A stretch of DNA of 64,000 nucleotides from Zanthoxylum bungeanum (GCA_019454045.1 SKCR01001885.1:29805-93804); one strand, 5' to 3'. Positions 12,401 through 23,772 are shown, counted from the first letter of the stretch. A program made the numbers and translations. The notes: generated by a model from the letters alone, not told the origin.

Positions 12401-13561
12401 TACGTGGATTTTGGACCGAGCCTAATAGTTAAGGCAGAGATGAATCGAGGGAACCCGAGGCTAAACAATTGAATTAAATTTGACAAAGTATTTAATTCTT
12501 GAATTTTCCTTTCCGACGTCCGTTTCCCGTGACTTCCGTAACTTATCGGGTAGTGCCTCCATACAAGGCTCGTCATCGGGCTTCTATGCAAAAATACGGT
12601 GTCTACACATATCCATGGATCTCTTGGGTCACTTCCCAAAGATTCACCGATGAGATTTGACTCGAACAGAATTAATCCGGGATTAATTATGAAAGAGAAA
12701 ATTAATCTGGGAGTAATTACGGCAAGAATTAATCTAGGATTAATTAATAAAGAGAAAAATTAACCTAGGATTAATTACGTCAAGAATTAATCTGGGATCA
12801 TTTCAACTAGTAGAGAGAGCGCGATTATTTTGGAATTAATTGAGAAAATAAATTTAATATTTAAATTGGATTTTACTATTTAATTTATTTATTTGGGCTA
12901 AAATAATATATTAGATATATTAATTGAAATTAGATTTCAATGCAGAATTAAAATTGGATTTTAATTCGTGCGAGAGAATTAATTTAGAATTAATTCGTAA
13001 GCGACTTTCGTAATAATTTTGCGAGGCATTATTATTTAATTAAATTGGATTTAATTACATCGCGACAGAAAATTCGTTTAATCGGATCAAACGAACCCGA
13101 GCCCGAAGTGTGTTGTGCAAGCCCACTTGAATTTTGAATTTAGAGTGGGGCCAACCAACTTACATCACTAGTCATTCTAATTGATGGAAATGGGTGAATG
13201 CATTTAATGTATTTCTTTTCAACACAATTTTTGCTTTTGCTTGGTCATAAGCTTTTGGAAAACAAAAACACAAAAACTCATCTCTCTCTCCCAACTCTCT
13301 CATTGGCCGAAACTTTGCACTCTTGGAGGGGCAATTCTTTCTTTCAAAATTTATTCTTGCTAACACATAAAGGAGTGAATCAAGGTGATAGAGAAACTCA
13401 CCCGAGATTTTGGAACTTGATTTCAAGCTCCAAGCTTCAACATCCAAAGGAATTTTTGAAAGCCTAAAACCGATTAAAGTGAGTTTTTCCACAACTTTCT
13501 TTGATTAATTCACACACGAATCACGCTTAAAGATCCTTGGCATGTTCTAGGAACACTAACA
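9429..13561 (+). mobile_element. Copia element 1, 3' LTR split by a nested solo LTR
   Basis: The LTR runs 9429-10416 and resumes at 12608-13561, interrupted by a 2191-bp insertion. Removing the insert and its duplicated target gives a length within a few bases of the 5' LTR. Left part starts TGTTGGACAATTATG; right part ends GGAACACTAACA and is followed by the CATCC duplication. Confidence 0.95.
10417..12607 (-). mobile_element. Solo LTR of a Tat/Retand-type gypsy element
   Basis: A 2191-bp unit starting TGTAGGACAC and ending GTGTCTACA, homologous along its length to the LTRs at 13920-16089 and 21467-23772. It interrupts the copia 3' LTR with a 5-bp duplication carrying one mismatch (TATAT at 10412-10416, CATAT at 12608-12612). 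No internal region is present, so it is a solo LTR. Orientation is taken from 13920-16089, where the polypurine tract is visible. Confidence 0.9.
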
Positions 13562-13919
13562 CATCCTTCTCCAGAAGATTGCACAGAGGTTTAGTAATAT
13601 TGGAGAAGTCTTTGATAAATCTCCTGTAAAAGCCTGCATGTCCGAGAAAACTCCGAATCCATTTGACATATGTTGGTGGAGGTAGTTTTTCAATTATCTC
13701 GATCTTTGTTTTGTCTACCTCGATTCCCTTTTATGAGATCCGATGTCCCAGGACGATGCCTTCCTACACCATGAAGTGGCATTTTTCCCAGTTGAGTACC
13801 AGGTTTGTATCTTCACATCTTTGTAACACATTTTCCAGATTTTACAAGTAGTGATCGAACGAGTCTCCAAACTCAGAGAAATCATCCATGAAAACCTCCA
13901 TACTTTGTTCCAGCATGTT
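13562..13919 (-). pseudogene. Athila-like gypsy reverse transcriptase fragment
   Basis: Minus-strand reading gives the C-terminal half of gypsy RT: MEVFMDDFSEFGDSF at about 13855-13900 carries a MDDF-type catalytic block (F/Y-X-D-D), followed by LCNLLI-type and KCHFMV-EGIVLGHRIS-like segments. This is the sequence that joins the RNase H at 2178 across the copia insertion. The right end is cut at 13919 by the Tat/Retand LTR, so the fingers and palm start is missing. Confidence 0.8.
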
Positions 13920-16089
13920 TGTAGGACACAGAAATCGGCGACGCTGTTCTAGGCTCACGGCCTAGTTGGGAGTACGGAGTAGCCCACAGGGGAACTAAAC
14001 CGGAGAAATAACACGGAGTCGCCACCCAGTGTGAACTGGGAAAATGATTTAAGGCCGCACTCACCCCTCGCAAGGGAAGACCTCAAACCATTGGGTTCGG
14101 AATGGTCCCTTAATTATGCCACTTGTAATGAATGGATTTGTGCAATAATCTAACCAAGTCAACAAAACAATAACCTACATCTAAGTTTGCATACAACCTA
14201 TATCTAAGTTTGCATACAACCTATATCTAAGTTTGCATACAACCTATATCTAAGTTTACATATAACATATATATAAGTTTGCATACAACCTATATCTAAG
14301 TTTGCATACATAGGAATAGAACATATATCTAGGTTTGCATGCATAAAAGTAAGTCAAAATAACGGTAATCACACAATTTCATGAATATACTAAATAAATA
14401 AATGCGGAAAGGTAAATAAACAATGACAGTAAAAGCATAAACATTAAAACGAGCTAACTAAACATATGATGGGGAAAGAAATAACTAAGGAAACAAACAT
14501 GCAAAACATGATGAAGGAATTTGTCCAGTGCATGCGCGTTCGTGTAGTGTTCATAAATGAGTTCGAACGGTAAACAGAATGCACCCGTTCGAGTAGCGTT
14601 TGATAATGCGTTCGAACGGGATGAGGCAGATTGCATACGTTCATATAGCGTTTGGTAATGAGTTCGAACAGAATCACAAAAACGATATCTTAAATCACAT
14701 AAACACCTAAATCATGCATAAAAAAGAAGATACTAAATAACTAAATCATGCATAAAGGAAAATAACATACTAAACGATTAAATCAAGAATAAACATAAGA
14801 TTGGATGAAACGAAATATATGTGTCTCTCAAGTGGTATGTGGAGTTGTTTCCCAAGTACAGACCGCATTACCATCCATTCGGATTCAGCTACGAAATTTA
14901 CGTCTGGGTTTCCATCCGATATACCACAAGAGATAACACATATTTCATTCATCCCATGGCCACAACACTCATGAATCCACAATACACATGCGAAGATATA
15001 ATAAAAAAAAAACGGGAATAAATAAAAAGGGTGCCCTCAGGTCTAACCTCTTAAGTCGTCTCTTGGAAGTGCGTTATGCAACCGTTAGAAGGGTTAATGC
15101 TCAGCAACTCCTATGGTTCACTGGTTCGTTATTTTCCTTCGTTGCCTCGCTGTTTCGGGCTACTGTTTCCTCTATTTTGGGCTGTTGTTTCTGTTGTTTT
15201 TGCTGCTATTTTTATTGTTGTTTAAAGGTGTAATTTAGAGGTGATTTGGGCTACTATTTGCGATAATTGAAGGCTGATTTTCAGGGTGTGTTTTGCGGTA
15301 ATTGAAGGGGTTTCAGGGCTGTGATTTTTGGTGATGGAGGGGGGGTTTCTGGGCTGTAATTTTTGGTGATGCATGGCTATTTTAGGTTGTAGGTGTGCAG
15401 CTGTGTGAGGGATTTTTCTGGACCACAGTTCACGGCAATGAAGGACTATTTTTCTATGCTTTGGGCGTGAATGAGCTAGGGAGAGAGATGAGGGGTGTGA
15501 ATGAGCTAAGGTGTGAAGCGTTGGTTTATGCTTCTTTTTATAAGCAAGGTTTGAGGTTTACCTTATGTGAATAGGGAAAGAATATTGTGTAATTATGGGG
15601 GGATATTTTAATTAGTGTGCTATAAGGAAAATTCTATTTAATTAAGGATGTGATTTAGTTTGATTTGATTTAATCTATTTTAATTAGGAATATGATTTAA
15701 TTGGATTTGGAAGGTGATTGATGAGATTTGATTTGAATCTTTTAATTTGGAAGGTGATTTGTCTTGATTTAGCATGTGTTTAATGTGTGATTTTGTTATT
15801 TTGGAAGGAGGTGGGTGTGGTTTAAGGTAATTTAGGCGTGTGGTTAGTTTGTTTTGGTGATGTATGGGCTTGGTGTGTGACTTGCGGGGGTTTTGGGCTA
15901 AGGATAAGTTTAAAACAGAGATCCAACGAGCAAACCCACAACTAAGCAAACGAATTTAGTCCAACAAGATATCAATTTCTGACTTTTCCCTTCCAACGTC
16001 TGTTTTCCGCGACTTCCACAACTTAAAGAGGTAGTGTCTCCATGTGAGACTCATCATCGGGACTTATATGCAAAAATATAGTGCCTACA
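13920..16089 (-). mobile_element. Tat/Retand-type element, 3' LTR
   Basis: A 2170-bp LTR with TGTAGGACAC at its left and GTGCCTACA at its right. A polypurine tract on the minus strand adjoins the right end (16090-16103) and integrase code lies further right, so this is the downstream LTR of a minus-strand element. The left end sits inside the Athila-like RT. Confidence 0.9.
14171..14345. repeat. Tandem repeat, about 23-bp unit
   Basis: About seven head-to-tail copies of a unit like CCTATATCTAAGTTTGCATA within the LTR, the outer ones more diverged. The other two LTRs of the family lack this expansion, so it arose in this copy. Confidence 0.85.
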
Positions 16090-16103
16090 GTCGCCCCCAC
16101 TTT
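16090..16103 (-). promoter_or_regulatory. Polypurine tract of the Tat/Retand-type element
   Basis: On the minus strand AAAGTGGGGGCGAC abuts the TGTAGGCACT start of the LTR. It fixes the element orientation. Confidence 0.85.
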
Positions 16104-16199
16104 GATGGGACTTGTGCAGTGTGTGACAATGACAATCCTATCAAAGTTATGCAATGCATTTTCACTTACCTGGCTCGCCAGTTGCCACCTGACTTGCTT

Positions 16200-16930
16200 G
16201 CTGCTTCGAATTGAGTTGATGACGCAATGGGCCTCGACCCTAGGATACATCCCGGAACTGCAACTGATGATGTAGTGGGTCCTCGACCCTGGGACGCATC
16301 CCGGAACTACAACTGCTGATACAGTGGGTCCTCAACCCTGGGACGCATCCCAATAACTATAACCGACAACGGGGGCCTCGACCCTGGGACGCATCCCAAT
16401 ACCGCTGACAATGTGGGCCTCGACCCTGGGACGTATTCCAAAATTGATGATGTAGTGGGTCCTCGACCCTGGGACGCATCCCAGAACTACAACTGATGAC
16501 GCAGTGGGCCTCGACCCTGGGACCCATCTCGGAACTGCTGACGACGGGGGCCTCGACCCTGGGACGCATCCCAATACCACTGACAATGTGGGACTCAACC
16601 CTGGGACGCATCCCAAAACTGGTGATGATGTGGGCCTCGACCCTGAAATGCATCCCAATACTACTGACGATGTGGGCCTCGCCCCAAAACTGATACTGAT
16701 GTGGGCCTCGCCCCCAAGCTGATACTGATGTGGGCCTCGCCCCCAAACCGATACTGATGTGGGCCTCGCCCCCAAGCTGATACTGATGTGACCCAAATCG
16801 ATACTGATGTGGGCCTCGCACCCAAACCGATACTGATGTGGTCATTGCCCCCAAACTGATACTGATGTGGGCCTCGCCCCCAAACTGATGCTAATGTGGC
16901 CTCGCCTGCACATTGATACTTATGTTGATG
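16200..16930. repeat. Two-phase tandem repeat in the 3' region of the Tat/Retand-type element
   Basis: Phase one, 16215-16680, has about ten units of roughly 43-65 bp built on GGGCCTCGACCCTGGGACGC plus a variable spacer. Phase two, about 16670-16915, has about eight units of roughly 29-33 bp built on ACTGATGTGGGCCTCGCCCC. The phases share the GGGCCTCG core. Several open frames of up to 165 codons on either strand exist only because the unit lacks stops; they are not genes. Repeats between pol and the LTR are typical of Tat/Ogre/Retand elements. Confidence 0.9.
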
Positions 16931-18111
16931 TTGCATATCAACATGTTGTATTGCCTCTCACAAGATAATCCTGATGGCTTAAACATTTTTTCGTCCTCAA
17001 CGGATGCTTCGTGTCGAAACTAGAGAACCTTCAAAGTATTTAATACACTCAAATCTGATCGTCTGCAAGAGTGATCTGAACTAGACTCCTAGTGTGTATG
17101 TGTCAAGGCTCTTTCGCAGCTTAATCCTTAAGTAAACCAACTCGATGATTTTATCTCGGAGAATTGGATCAGTGGGTCTAACCAACCGAGATGTCTTGAT
17201 CATACTCTGTGATTACTTCCTCGTACTCAACATGATATGGTTTTGTTCTTCTTTTCTTTCGTCTCTTTCTTTTCTTTCTTTTCATTTTGAACTTCTTTTT
17301 CTCTTTTTTTTTTCTCTTTTTTCGACACACCTACCTTTTAAGTAGCATTTCTCCTCTTGGTGGTCCTAATACTTGCCCATGGGTAGCTTCACGCTTATCG
17401 GTTATAGGTGGTCTATTTTTCCTTTTCTTTTCAGAGACTTTTTCTTTGTTTCCAACCATATCATATATCGTAACATAAGTAAACAGGATGGACATCTAGG
17501 CAAACAGTCATTCACTGATCCGTCATCTCTTCAACTAGTCATCCGCCGACCACTCAGGCTTCTACTGCTAAAATCCCGTAATCAAGTGCTCGTGAGTCTA
17601 GCCGAGATCAATCTACTCAGAATACCAGATGAAAGCACATATCGCACTTATCGATTCTAAGGTTTCTCCCTACAGCAAACAATGTCATCACCAGACATAT
17701 GCCTAACCATCAAGGACTTCTCTCTTTTTTTTTTTCTTTTTTTTTCACTCACTCCACTGGAATTCTTCATTTCAACCGCTGATAATATTGGCGTCGCCCT
17801 CCTGAGATTCCTTTCCCGAAACTTTTACCGGTGTTTGCCTCAACCCTAGGACTCATCCCCGAAACTGAAGCTGACGCGGGCCTCAACCCAGTGACTCATC
17901 CTTGAAACTGACACTCATATGTTGCTGCTTCTGGTTGGCTTGCATTTGCCGCTTTCTTTTTTTCTTCTTTGAAACCTGTGAATGCAAAACAAAACAAAAC
18001 AAAAAGAATGCAAATACGTTACGTGTATGCATACATGCATGAATGAATTTCCTATTCCATTGGGTTAGGTCTTCCGCCAGTCCTCTTGGTGATCTCTCGG
18101 TCTTCTCTTCC
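16931..18111 (-). other. Untranslated 3' region of the Tat/Retand-type element
   Basis: No coding sequence seen. It contains long pyrimidine tracts on the plus strand (about 17240-17335 and 17715-17745) and an outlying pair of the GGGCCTC/GACTCATCC repeat at about 17780-17915, separate from the main array. Confidence 0.7.
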
Positions 18112-18342
18112 TCATGCAAAATACTGCTTCAATATATCCACGTTGATCGGCTCGGTGAACGCGTTCCCTTCCAAATCTGACAGTGTCACTGCCCCATTTC
18201 CCATGACTTTCTGGACGATGTAGGGTCATTCCCAGTTGGGTCTGAACTTTCCTCTCGGGTCTGTCATCGACGGCTTCGACTGCTTAAATACTAGATCACC
18301 CTTTATGACTTAGTATGATGCACCTTCTTATTGAATGCTCGT
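18112..18342 (-). pseudogene. Tat/Retand-type integrase C-terminus
   Basis: Minus-strand reading from about 18300 gives GDLVFKQSKPSMTDPRGKF, then RPNWE, a TGA stop, PYIVQKV and finally NAFTEPINVDILKQYFA before the terminal stop at 18112-18114. The KFRPNWEGPYIV block and the ending are typical of Tat-lineage integrases. The TGA stands where Gly is expected, a one-base change. The upstream part is cut by the Athila-type LTR at 18343. Confidence 0.85.
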
Positions 18343-19229
18343 TGACCGGCGTAAACACACGCGTATAACGCAAGTGCACGTATCGTTCAAGTAATATAAA
18401 AAGTATCGATCCACGAGGACTTAATATCTAAACTATTAATTTTTTGAGGTCAAATGATTACTAGTATCTAACAGATTGTTTGATTGATTTGAAATGGTGA
18501 CGATTCTAAATTTAAAAAAAAACAAGTAAATAAAATTATTTGAAAGTAGGTTTAAGAAAATTCAATATTAAAACTATCTAGGGTTGTGATTTCTTCCAAT
18601 ATCATTTTAAAGATGAAGTGGTTATTTTATAGTTGGGTAATATATTGATTTATTAACCTGGAACACTAAATTATGTGAAAGCCTTTGTCGATGGTCAGAC
18701 ACAAATACACAGTTTAACCCAATTGAACCATATGTCTATGTCAACCAAATTATCTGGATTCATTAAGTTTAAGTTCCAATTACGGCTACCCCCGCCCGAC
18801 AGGTATATGTCTATCCTATAAGGAAATCTATTAAAGGGTTATCTATCCTCAAGGAAGATTGTGGGCTATTGAGTCTAAGGTCTTAAACTTAAAATCTCTA
18901 TGTCTAGTTCATTTTAAGTTTCCCAGTTCAATTTTATTAATGGCCAATTAATGAAAAAGCATTAAGATTAAGACTCAATAAATAAATCTTTATATACCCA
19001 AACTATAATCTAACCCCTTATAAATCGGTGATATTAAAAGTCATCACAACCCCAGATAACTAATTTAGTTACAACACATAACTAGGGCTAGTAAAAACTT
19101 GAAAATAAAAGACATAAAATAAGAATGCGGTAAAGTAAATACTGAAAAGTAAATTACAATAAAATAAAATTCTAAGTAAAAGGAATTACTTTTACTAGTA
19201 CTAATTTAGATATCTCCCATAATATAATA

Positions 19230-19460
19230 TATAAACTTGTGAGAACATTACCAACCAGCCATATATGCGGTATCCTGATTAAGTCAAATTAAGTCCAACC
19301 AGCCATTAAGGCGGAACCAAAATAAACCTGCCATATAGGCGGTAAGAAAATTAATTACCAACCGATCAATCTGGCGGTATCCTTGATTAGTCAGGTTTTA
19401 AACCAGATTAAAATGAATTACCAACCGACCAATCTGGCGGTATCCTTTTTAAGTCAATAT
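19230..19460 (-). repeat. Diverged repeats of an ACCAACCGACC...GGCGGTATCC unit in the LTR
   Basis: Four to five spaced copies, about 50-70 bp apart, of a unit in which ACC-G and CGGT arms surround AATCT. Each can form a short imperfect hairpin. They lie downstream of the TATA box in transcript orientation. Equivalent copies occur in the other Athila-type LTRs at about 50810-50975, 54340-54485 and, inverted, 36965-37115. Confidence 0.7.
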
Positions 19461-19724
19461 TTTAAATAGTGAATATATTATATTTAAGGGAGATTAATCT
19501 AAATAGCAATAGTAAAAGAATTACCTTTCACCCTAGCTGGGGAAGTTACCTCCTCATGGTGAATAGTAAAAATTGTAAAAAGTAAGAAAGTAAATTACTA
19601 TTATTACAAAACGTAATTAAAATTATTTACAAAACTAAAATTAAAAGAAACTAGAGATTGAAACTCCCTCTTTACATCAAAGAAATGAGAGAGAATTGTA
19701 CATATGAAACTGAAATTTCGCGCT

Positions 19725-19734
19725 CTATTTATAG
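19725..19734 (-). promoter_or_regulatory. TATA box of the Athila-type LTR
   Basis: CTATAAATAG on the minus strand. Matching boxes stand at the same LTR position in other copies: 24109-24118, 51285-51294, 54805-54814 (minus) and 36681-36689 (plus, inverted LTR). The ACGT-core array lies directly upstream. Confidence 0.75.
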
Positions 19735-19769
19735 GCGTCAGTAAGGGTCACGCGTCGCGACGCCTGTTT

Positions 19770-20200
19770 TGTCGACGTGGCATGCTCTGGTTCGTCGGCT
19801 GCAGATTCTGGATAAGGTGATAAGGTGACACGTGGCAAGGTGGTTGGGGCTCAATTATTGAGACACGTGGCGGTTTCTGATTGGTCGGCTCAGATTCTTA
19901 TCCGCCACGTGTCTGATAAGGATAATTCAGTCAATAATTGATGCTGACGTGGCGCTGACGTGGTGACACGTGGTAATTTGAATGTCGGCACCATATAATT
20001 GCGACACGTGGCACGCTGTGATTGGTTGATGATGATGTGGCAATGACGTGGCTGTTTGACTCGGTGAACCGGTGATGTGGATGATGACGTGGCTGACAGG
20101 TGGAGTGACACATGGCGATGGTGACTGTCGGCACTGTAGGATGATGACACGTGGCACGAAGCATGTTAGCAGATCGGCTGTGATGGTGACACGTGGCACA
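19770..20200 (-). promoter_or_regulatory. Array of ACGT-core (G-box/ABRE-like) sites upstream of the LTR TATA box
   Basis: Twelve ACGTG cores in about 420 bases, seven of them full CACGTG hexamers, mostly as GACACGTGGC or TGACGTGGC. Such motifs are bound by plant bZIP and bHLH factors (abscisic acid, light and stress responses). All lie within 500 bases upstream of the TATA box at 19725-19734 in transcript orientation. The function is inferred from motifs only. A similar array is at 51350-51815; weaker ones are at 24180-24450 and 36295-36545. Confidence 0.65.
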
Positions 20201-20504
20201 GCGCACGTTAGCAAAGTCAAACTTTTCTCAGATTCTCATTTATGGACCCGGCGCACGTTAGCACTGTTCGGCATATGTTAGGCGTCGCGACGCCAAGGGC
20301 TTGCACGTCACGACACTGAAAATTACCAAAATGTCATTTTCGTCCAATTTTCACCGTTTTGTTCCAAATCACCTCCAGAATGTCCTGAAACTTTATTTAT
20401 CTACAAAATAACACAAAACACATCAAAAAATTCACAAGAATCAAGAAACTATACAAAATATTAAGTTAAATGAGTGGAAATTGTGATAGATTTACCACTC
20501 ATCA

Positions 20505-21466
20505 CACCCCCAAACCTAACATTTTGCTAGTCCTCGAGCAAAATACAATAAAATAATATAATAAAATTTAACTAAGCCAATTTCGTAGGGACCACGGTTG
20601 CATTTAGCGTATGCAACAAGCCTTTAAACCCCTAGGTGTCCCTAGTGAATGAGTCGTAGTCTTGTGAAGGTTTACAGCAATGATACCCACAATTATTTTA
20701 CAAAAGTAAAAAGGTAGTGAAACTAATGCACACAAAAGCAAAAAGACAAGAGAAAAGAGAATAAAGAAGTTAGTGACTAATCAGGTGAAACTTCTATTGC
20801 AAGTTACTAGTTGTTTTCTTTCTTTCTAAATTACTGAATAAGAAAATTCTCCGATTATTTTTACCATTCTCCATATACACAGCTAACAAAATATTAAACA
20901 ACTCATTTTTTCCCACAACAGTCACAAGTGCAGTTGATAAGAGAGTAATATTTGTGTCCTAAAGTTTTTTCAGAATTCACACCTTTTTGTAGCAATGGAA
21001 TAATTTTTCTGATTTTTTTATTTTTTTTTATTTATATACAATATCTTCCATCTATGTAGCGAGCTTTGGGTCGGTGGCTCCCAAACCAGTTGGCTTTAGG
21101 GCACCAGGTGTTAAGACACCCCTACAGACTTAATTACTCAGACTTCAGATATATATATTTTTGCAGCATCTTTGATCCATGTAGCGAGCTTTGGGCCAGT
21201 GACTCTCAAACTAGTTGGTTTTAGGGCACTAGGTGTTAAAACACCCTTACAGACTTATTAACTCGGATCTCAGATTTTTTTTACTCCATCACTTTTTGAG
21301 ATGCTTCATCCAATTAAACTAGAGCACTGAATATTACAAACTTTTCAATTTTAGCTCATGTCTGTATGTTACTATGCATGTTGATAATACCTGCCAACTG
21401 AGCATATGAAGATCCATTTTAGTAGTATTATGGAGAATTCACAAATTAAATAATTTAAAAGGAAAT
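20505..21466 (-). mobile_element. 3' untranslated region of the Athila-type element
   Basis: Starts with the polypurine tract (minus AGGTTTGGGGGTG, 20505-20517). The block matches 55425-56405 in the LOG-carrying element closely, including a twice-repeated segment around CATGTAGCGAGCTTTGGG (about 21050 and 21178). It is cut at 21466 by a Tat-type LTR. No coding sequence seen. Confidence 0.85.
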
Positions 21467-23772
21467 TGTAGGACACAGAACTTGGGCGACGCATGCTGTT
21501 CCGGGCTCGCGGTCCGGTTGGGAGCACAGAGTAGCCCGCAGGGGACTAAACCGGAGAATAATGGAGTCACCACCTGGTGTGAACCGGGAAAATGATTTAA
21601 GGCCGCACTCACCCCTCGCAAGGGAAGATCTCAAACCGTTGGGTTCAGAATGGTCCCTTACTTATGTCGTTTGTAATGAATGAATTTGTGCAATATTAAC
21701 CAAGTCTACTCAACATACATATTGGTCAAAGTAGTCTAAATTCTTATAAAGCCTAAATCTAGGTTTGTATGCTTCAAAAGTAAACTTTTATAACGGCAAC
21801 ACATGATATCACACAATAAACATGTTGAATAAATACGGCTTAAACATAACATAAATTAAATTCCTATTACGAAAGGTAAATAAATAAGTCATGCTAACAA
21901 CATTCTAATGACCTAATCATGCTCAAATACAAGTTGGATGAAATGAAATACATGAATCCTTCAAGTGGTACGGGGCATTGTATCCCGAGTACAAACTATA
22001 ATACCGTCCATTCAGATTCGGCTATGGAATTTATGTCCGGGTTTCCATCCAATATACCACAAGAAAGAACACATATTCCATTCACCCGAAATCACATCAC
22101 ACACTATGCGAAGAAAAGTAAATTACATGCTTTTCTAAGTTATTAATTTACATAACTTAAATTAAATAACATGCTAAACCAATTATTCATACTAAACACA
22201 TTTCCTAAGTCTTTATTTCATGTGAATAAATTCCAAACAACATGCCAAACTAATTATTCATGCTAAACACATTTACTAAGTCATTATTTCATGTGAACCA
22301 ATTCAAGCAACATGCTAATCTAATTATCCATGCTAGATATCACAAAACACATCTCCTAAATCATTATTTCATGTGAATAAATTCAATAATATAAACCCTC
22401 AGGTCTAACATTTTGTGTCATCTCTCGGAAGTGCGTTATATGACCGTCGGAAAGGCTAAGGCACCGTGATTCCATCGGTTCACTGTTTTGATGTTTTTGC
22501 TCGTTATTTCGCTGTTTTGTCCGCTGTTTCCACTTCGTTTCGCTACGATTCAGGTCTCCACACTTAGCTCACTGGTTGGCAGTGAATTAGGAACTGTTTT
22601 GGTTATTTTTTGGGGGTATTGAACTGCCGTTTGCTCGGTTTTTCAAAGACTTTCAAGTACAGTTTTTTTTGTTCACTGTTTTGGTGATTTTGGTCACTGT
22701 TTTTTAGTGCAGTGAGCTGCTGTTTTGGCGTGAGGAGTGAGGGTTAAATGAGGTAGTTTGTACACTGGTTTGAGGGAGTAAATGAGGGTGATTTAGCTAG
22801 GCGTGAGTTTCAGAGGCTAAATGGGGCTGTTTTGCGTGAACTATAGGGGCTGTAATGGGGCTGTTTGTGCGTGAGTTCCAGGGCTGAACTGAAGTAGTTT
22901 ATGCGTGAGGTTCAGGTCCATAATGAGGCAGTTTGGGGCGTGTTTGAAGGGGCTGTGTTGAGGGCAAAATGCGTGTGTTTGAGGCTGAGTGAAGGAGTGT
23001 TTCAGGGGTTGAATTAAGACTAATCCAGAGGCAGTGTTCGCTGGTTGTGATGAGCTAATTGCAAGGGGCTAATGCGCTGATAATGAAAGGCTAAATGGAA
23101 GTGATATGTGCGTGAACAAGGCAGTGAAGGATGGCAGTGTATGCACTAATGATGAAAGGCTAAATGGAAGTGATGTGTGCGTGAACAAGGGCAGTGAAGG
23201 ATGTCAGTGTATGCGCTGATTGGAGGCAGTGAAGAATGGCAGTGTATGCGCTGATTGGAGACAGTGAAGGAAAGGCTTGGGCGTGACTTGTAGAGAGGAC
23301 AATGGGCTGTTTTGTGTTCTCAAAAAATGCTAAGTTCTTGATCAATGTGTGCTAGGTGTTTCAAGGTAGGAATATGGTAGTTTATATAGGCAACTAAAGT
23401 GAGAATTAATTAGGTAGGCCAATGGTAATTAATTTGATACTTTGCTTTGTTGAAAATGGAGGAAATGTTGATGTATAATGGTGACCTTAGTTGACAAGGA
23501 ATGAAATGTGGTTTGAAAATGAAGAAAAGGAAATGGAATTGTGATGGGCGTGGGGTTCATGGTATAAATGGTGTGGGGTTGATCAATTAATGTCTTGGAA
23601 ATTTGGTGTCAACGTAAAAGTGAGGTCAAAGGTGTAAAACAAGCTTGGTAAAAGGGTGAATCTTGTTTGAATAGTGCATGGAGGGGGTGAAATTGTTGTC
23701 ATGGGCGTGGGCTTCTTGGTTGGTGGGCTTGGTGTTTGATTTGTTTTGGTTTCATGGGCTTTGGATGTAAGA
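21467..23772 (-). mobile_element. Tat/Retand-type LTR, truncated
   Basis: Starts TGTAGGACACAG and follows the LTRs at 10417 and 13920 for about 2.3 kb, then stops without the expected GTGCCTACA end. It includes an internal duplication around 23080-23270, where an AAGGCTAAATGGAAGTGAT segment repeats. No primer-binding site flanks its left end, so it is a solo LTR or an outer end. Confidence 0.8.

Larger units (their letters stand above)
18343..20504 (-). mobile_element. Athila-type element, 3' LTR
   Basis: A 2162-bp LTR; on the minus strand it starts TGATGAGTGG and ends GCCGGTCA. It is homologous to 49911-52093, 53268-55424, 61146-61540, 23773-24665 and, inverted, 36253-38008. A polypurine tract at 20505-20517 (minus AGGTTTGGGGGTG) adjoins it, so it is the downstream LTR of a minus-strand element whose 3' untranslated region continues to 21466. 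It interrupts the Tat/Retand integrase. Confidence 0.95.

Noticed and set aside
16332..16936. Open frames of 91-165 codons on the minus strand with Gly/His/Tyr-rich repeated protein
   Set aside because: They lie in the GGGCCTCG tandem repeats; several frames on both strands are open at once because the unit has no stop. No sign of coding.
19890..20281. Overlapping open frames of 64-97 codons on both strands, His/Ser/Thr-rich
   Set aside because: They fall in the LTR ACGT-core array, and the same thing happens at 51329-51892 and 36284-36660. Composition effect, not genes.
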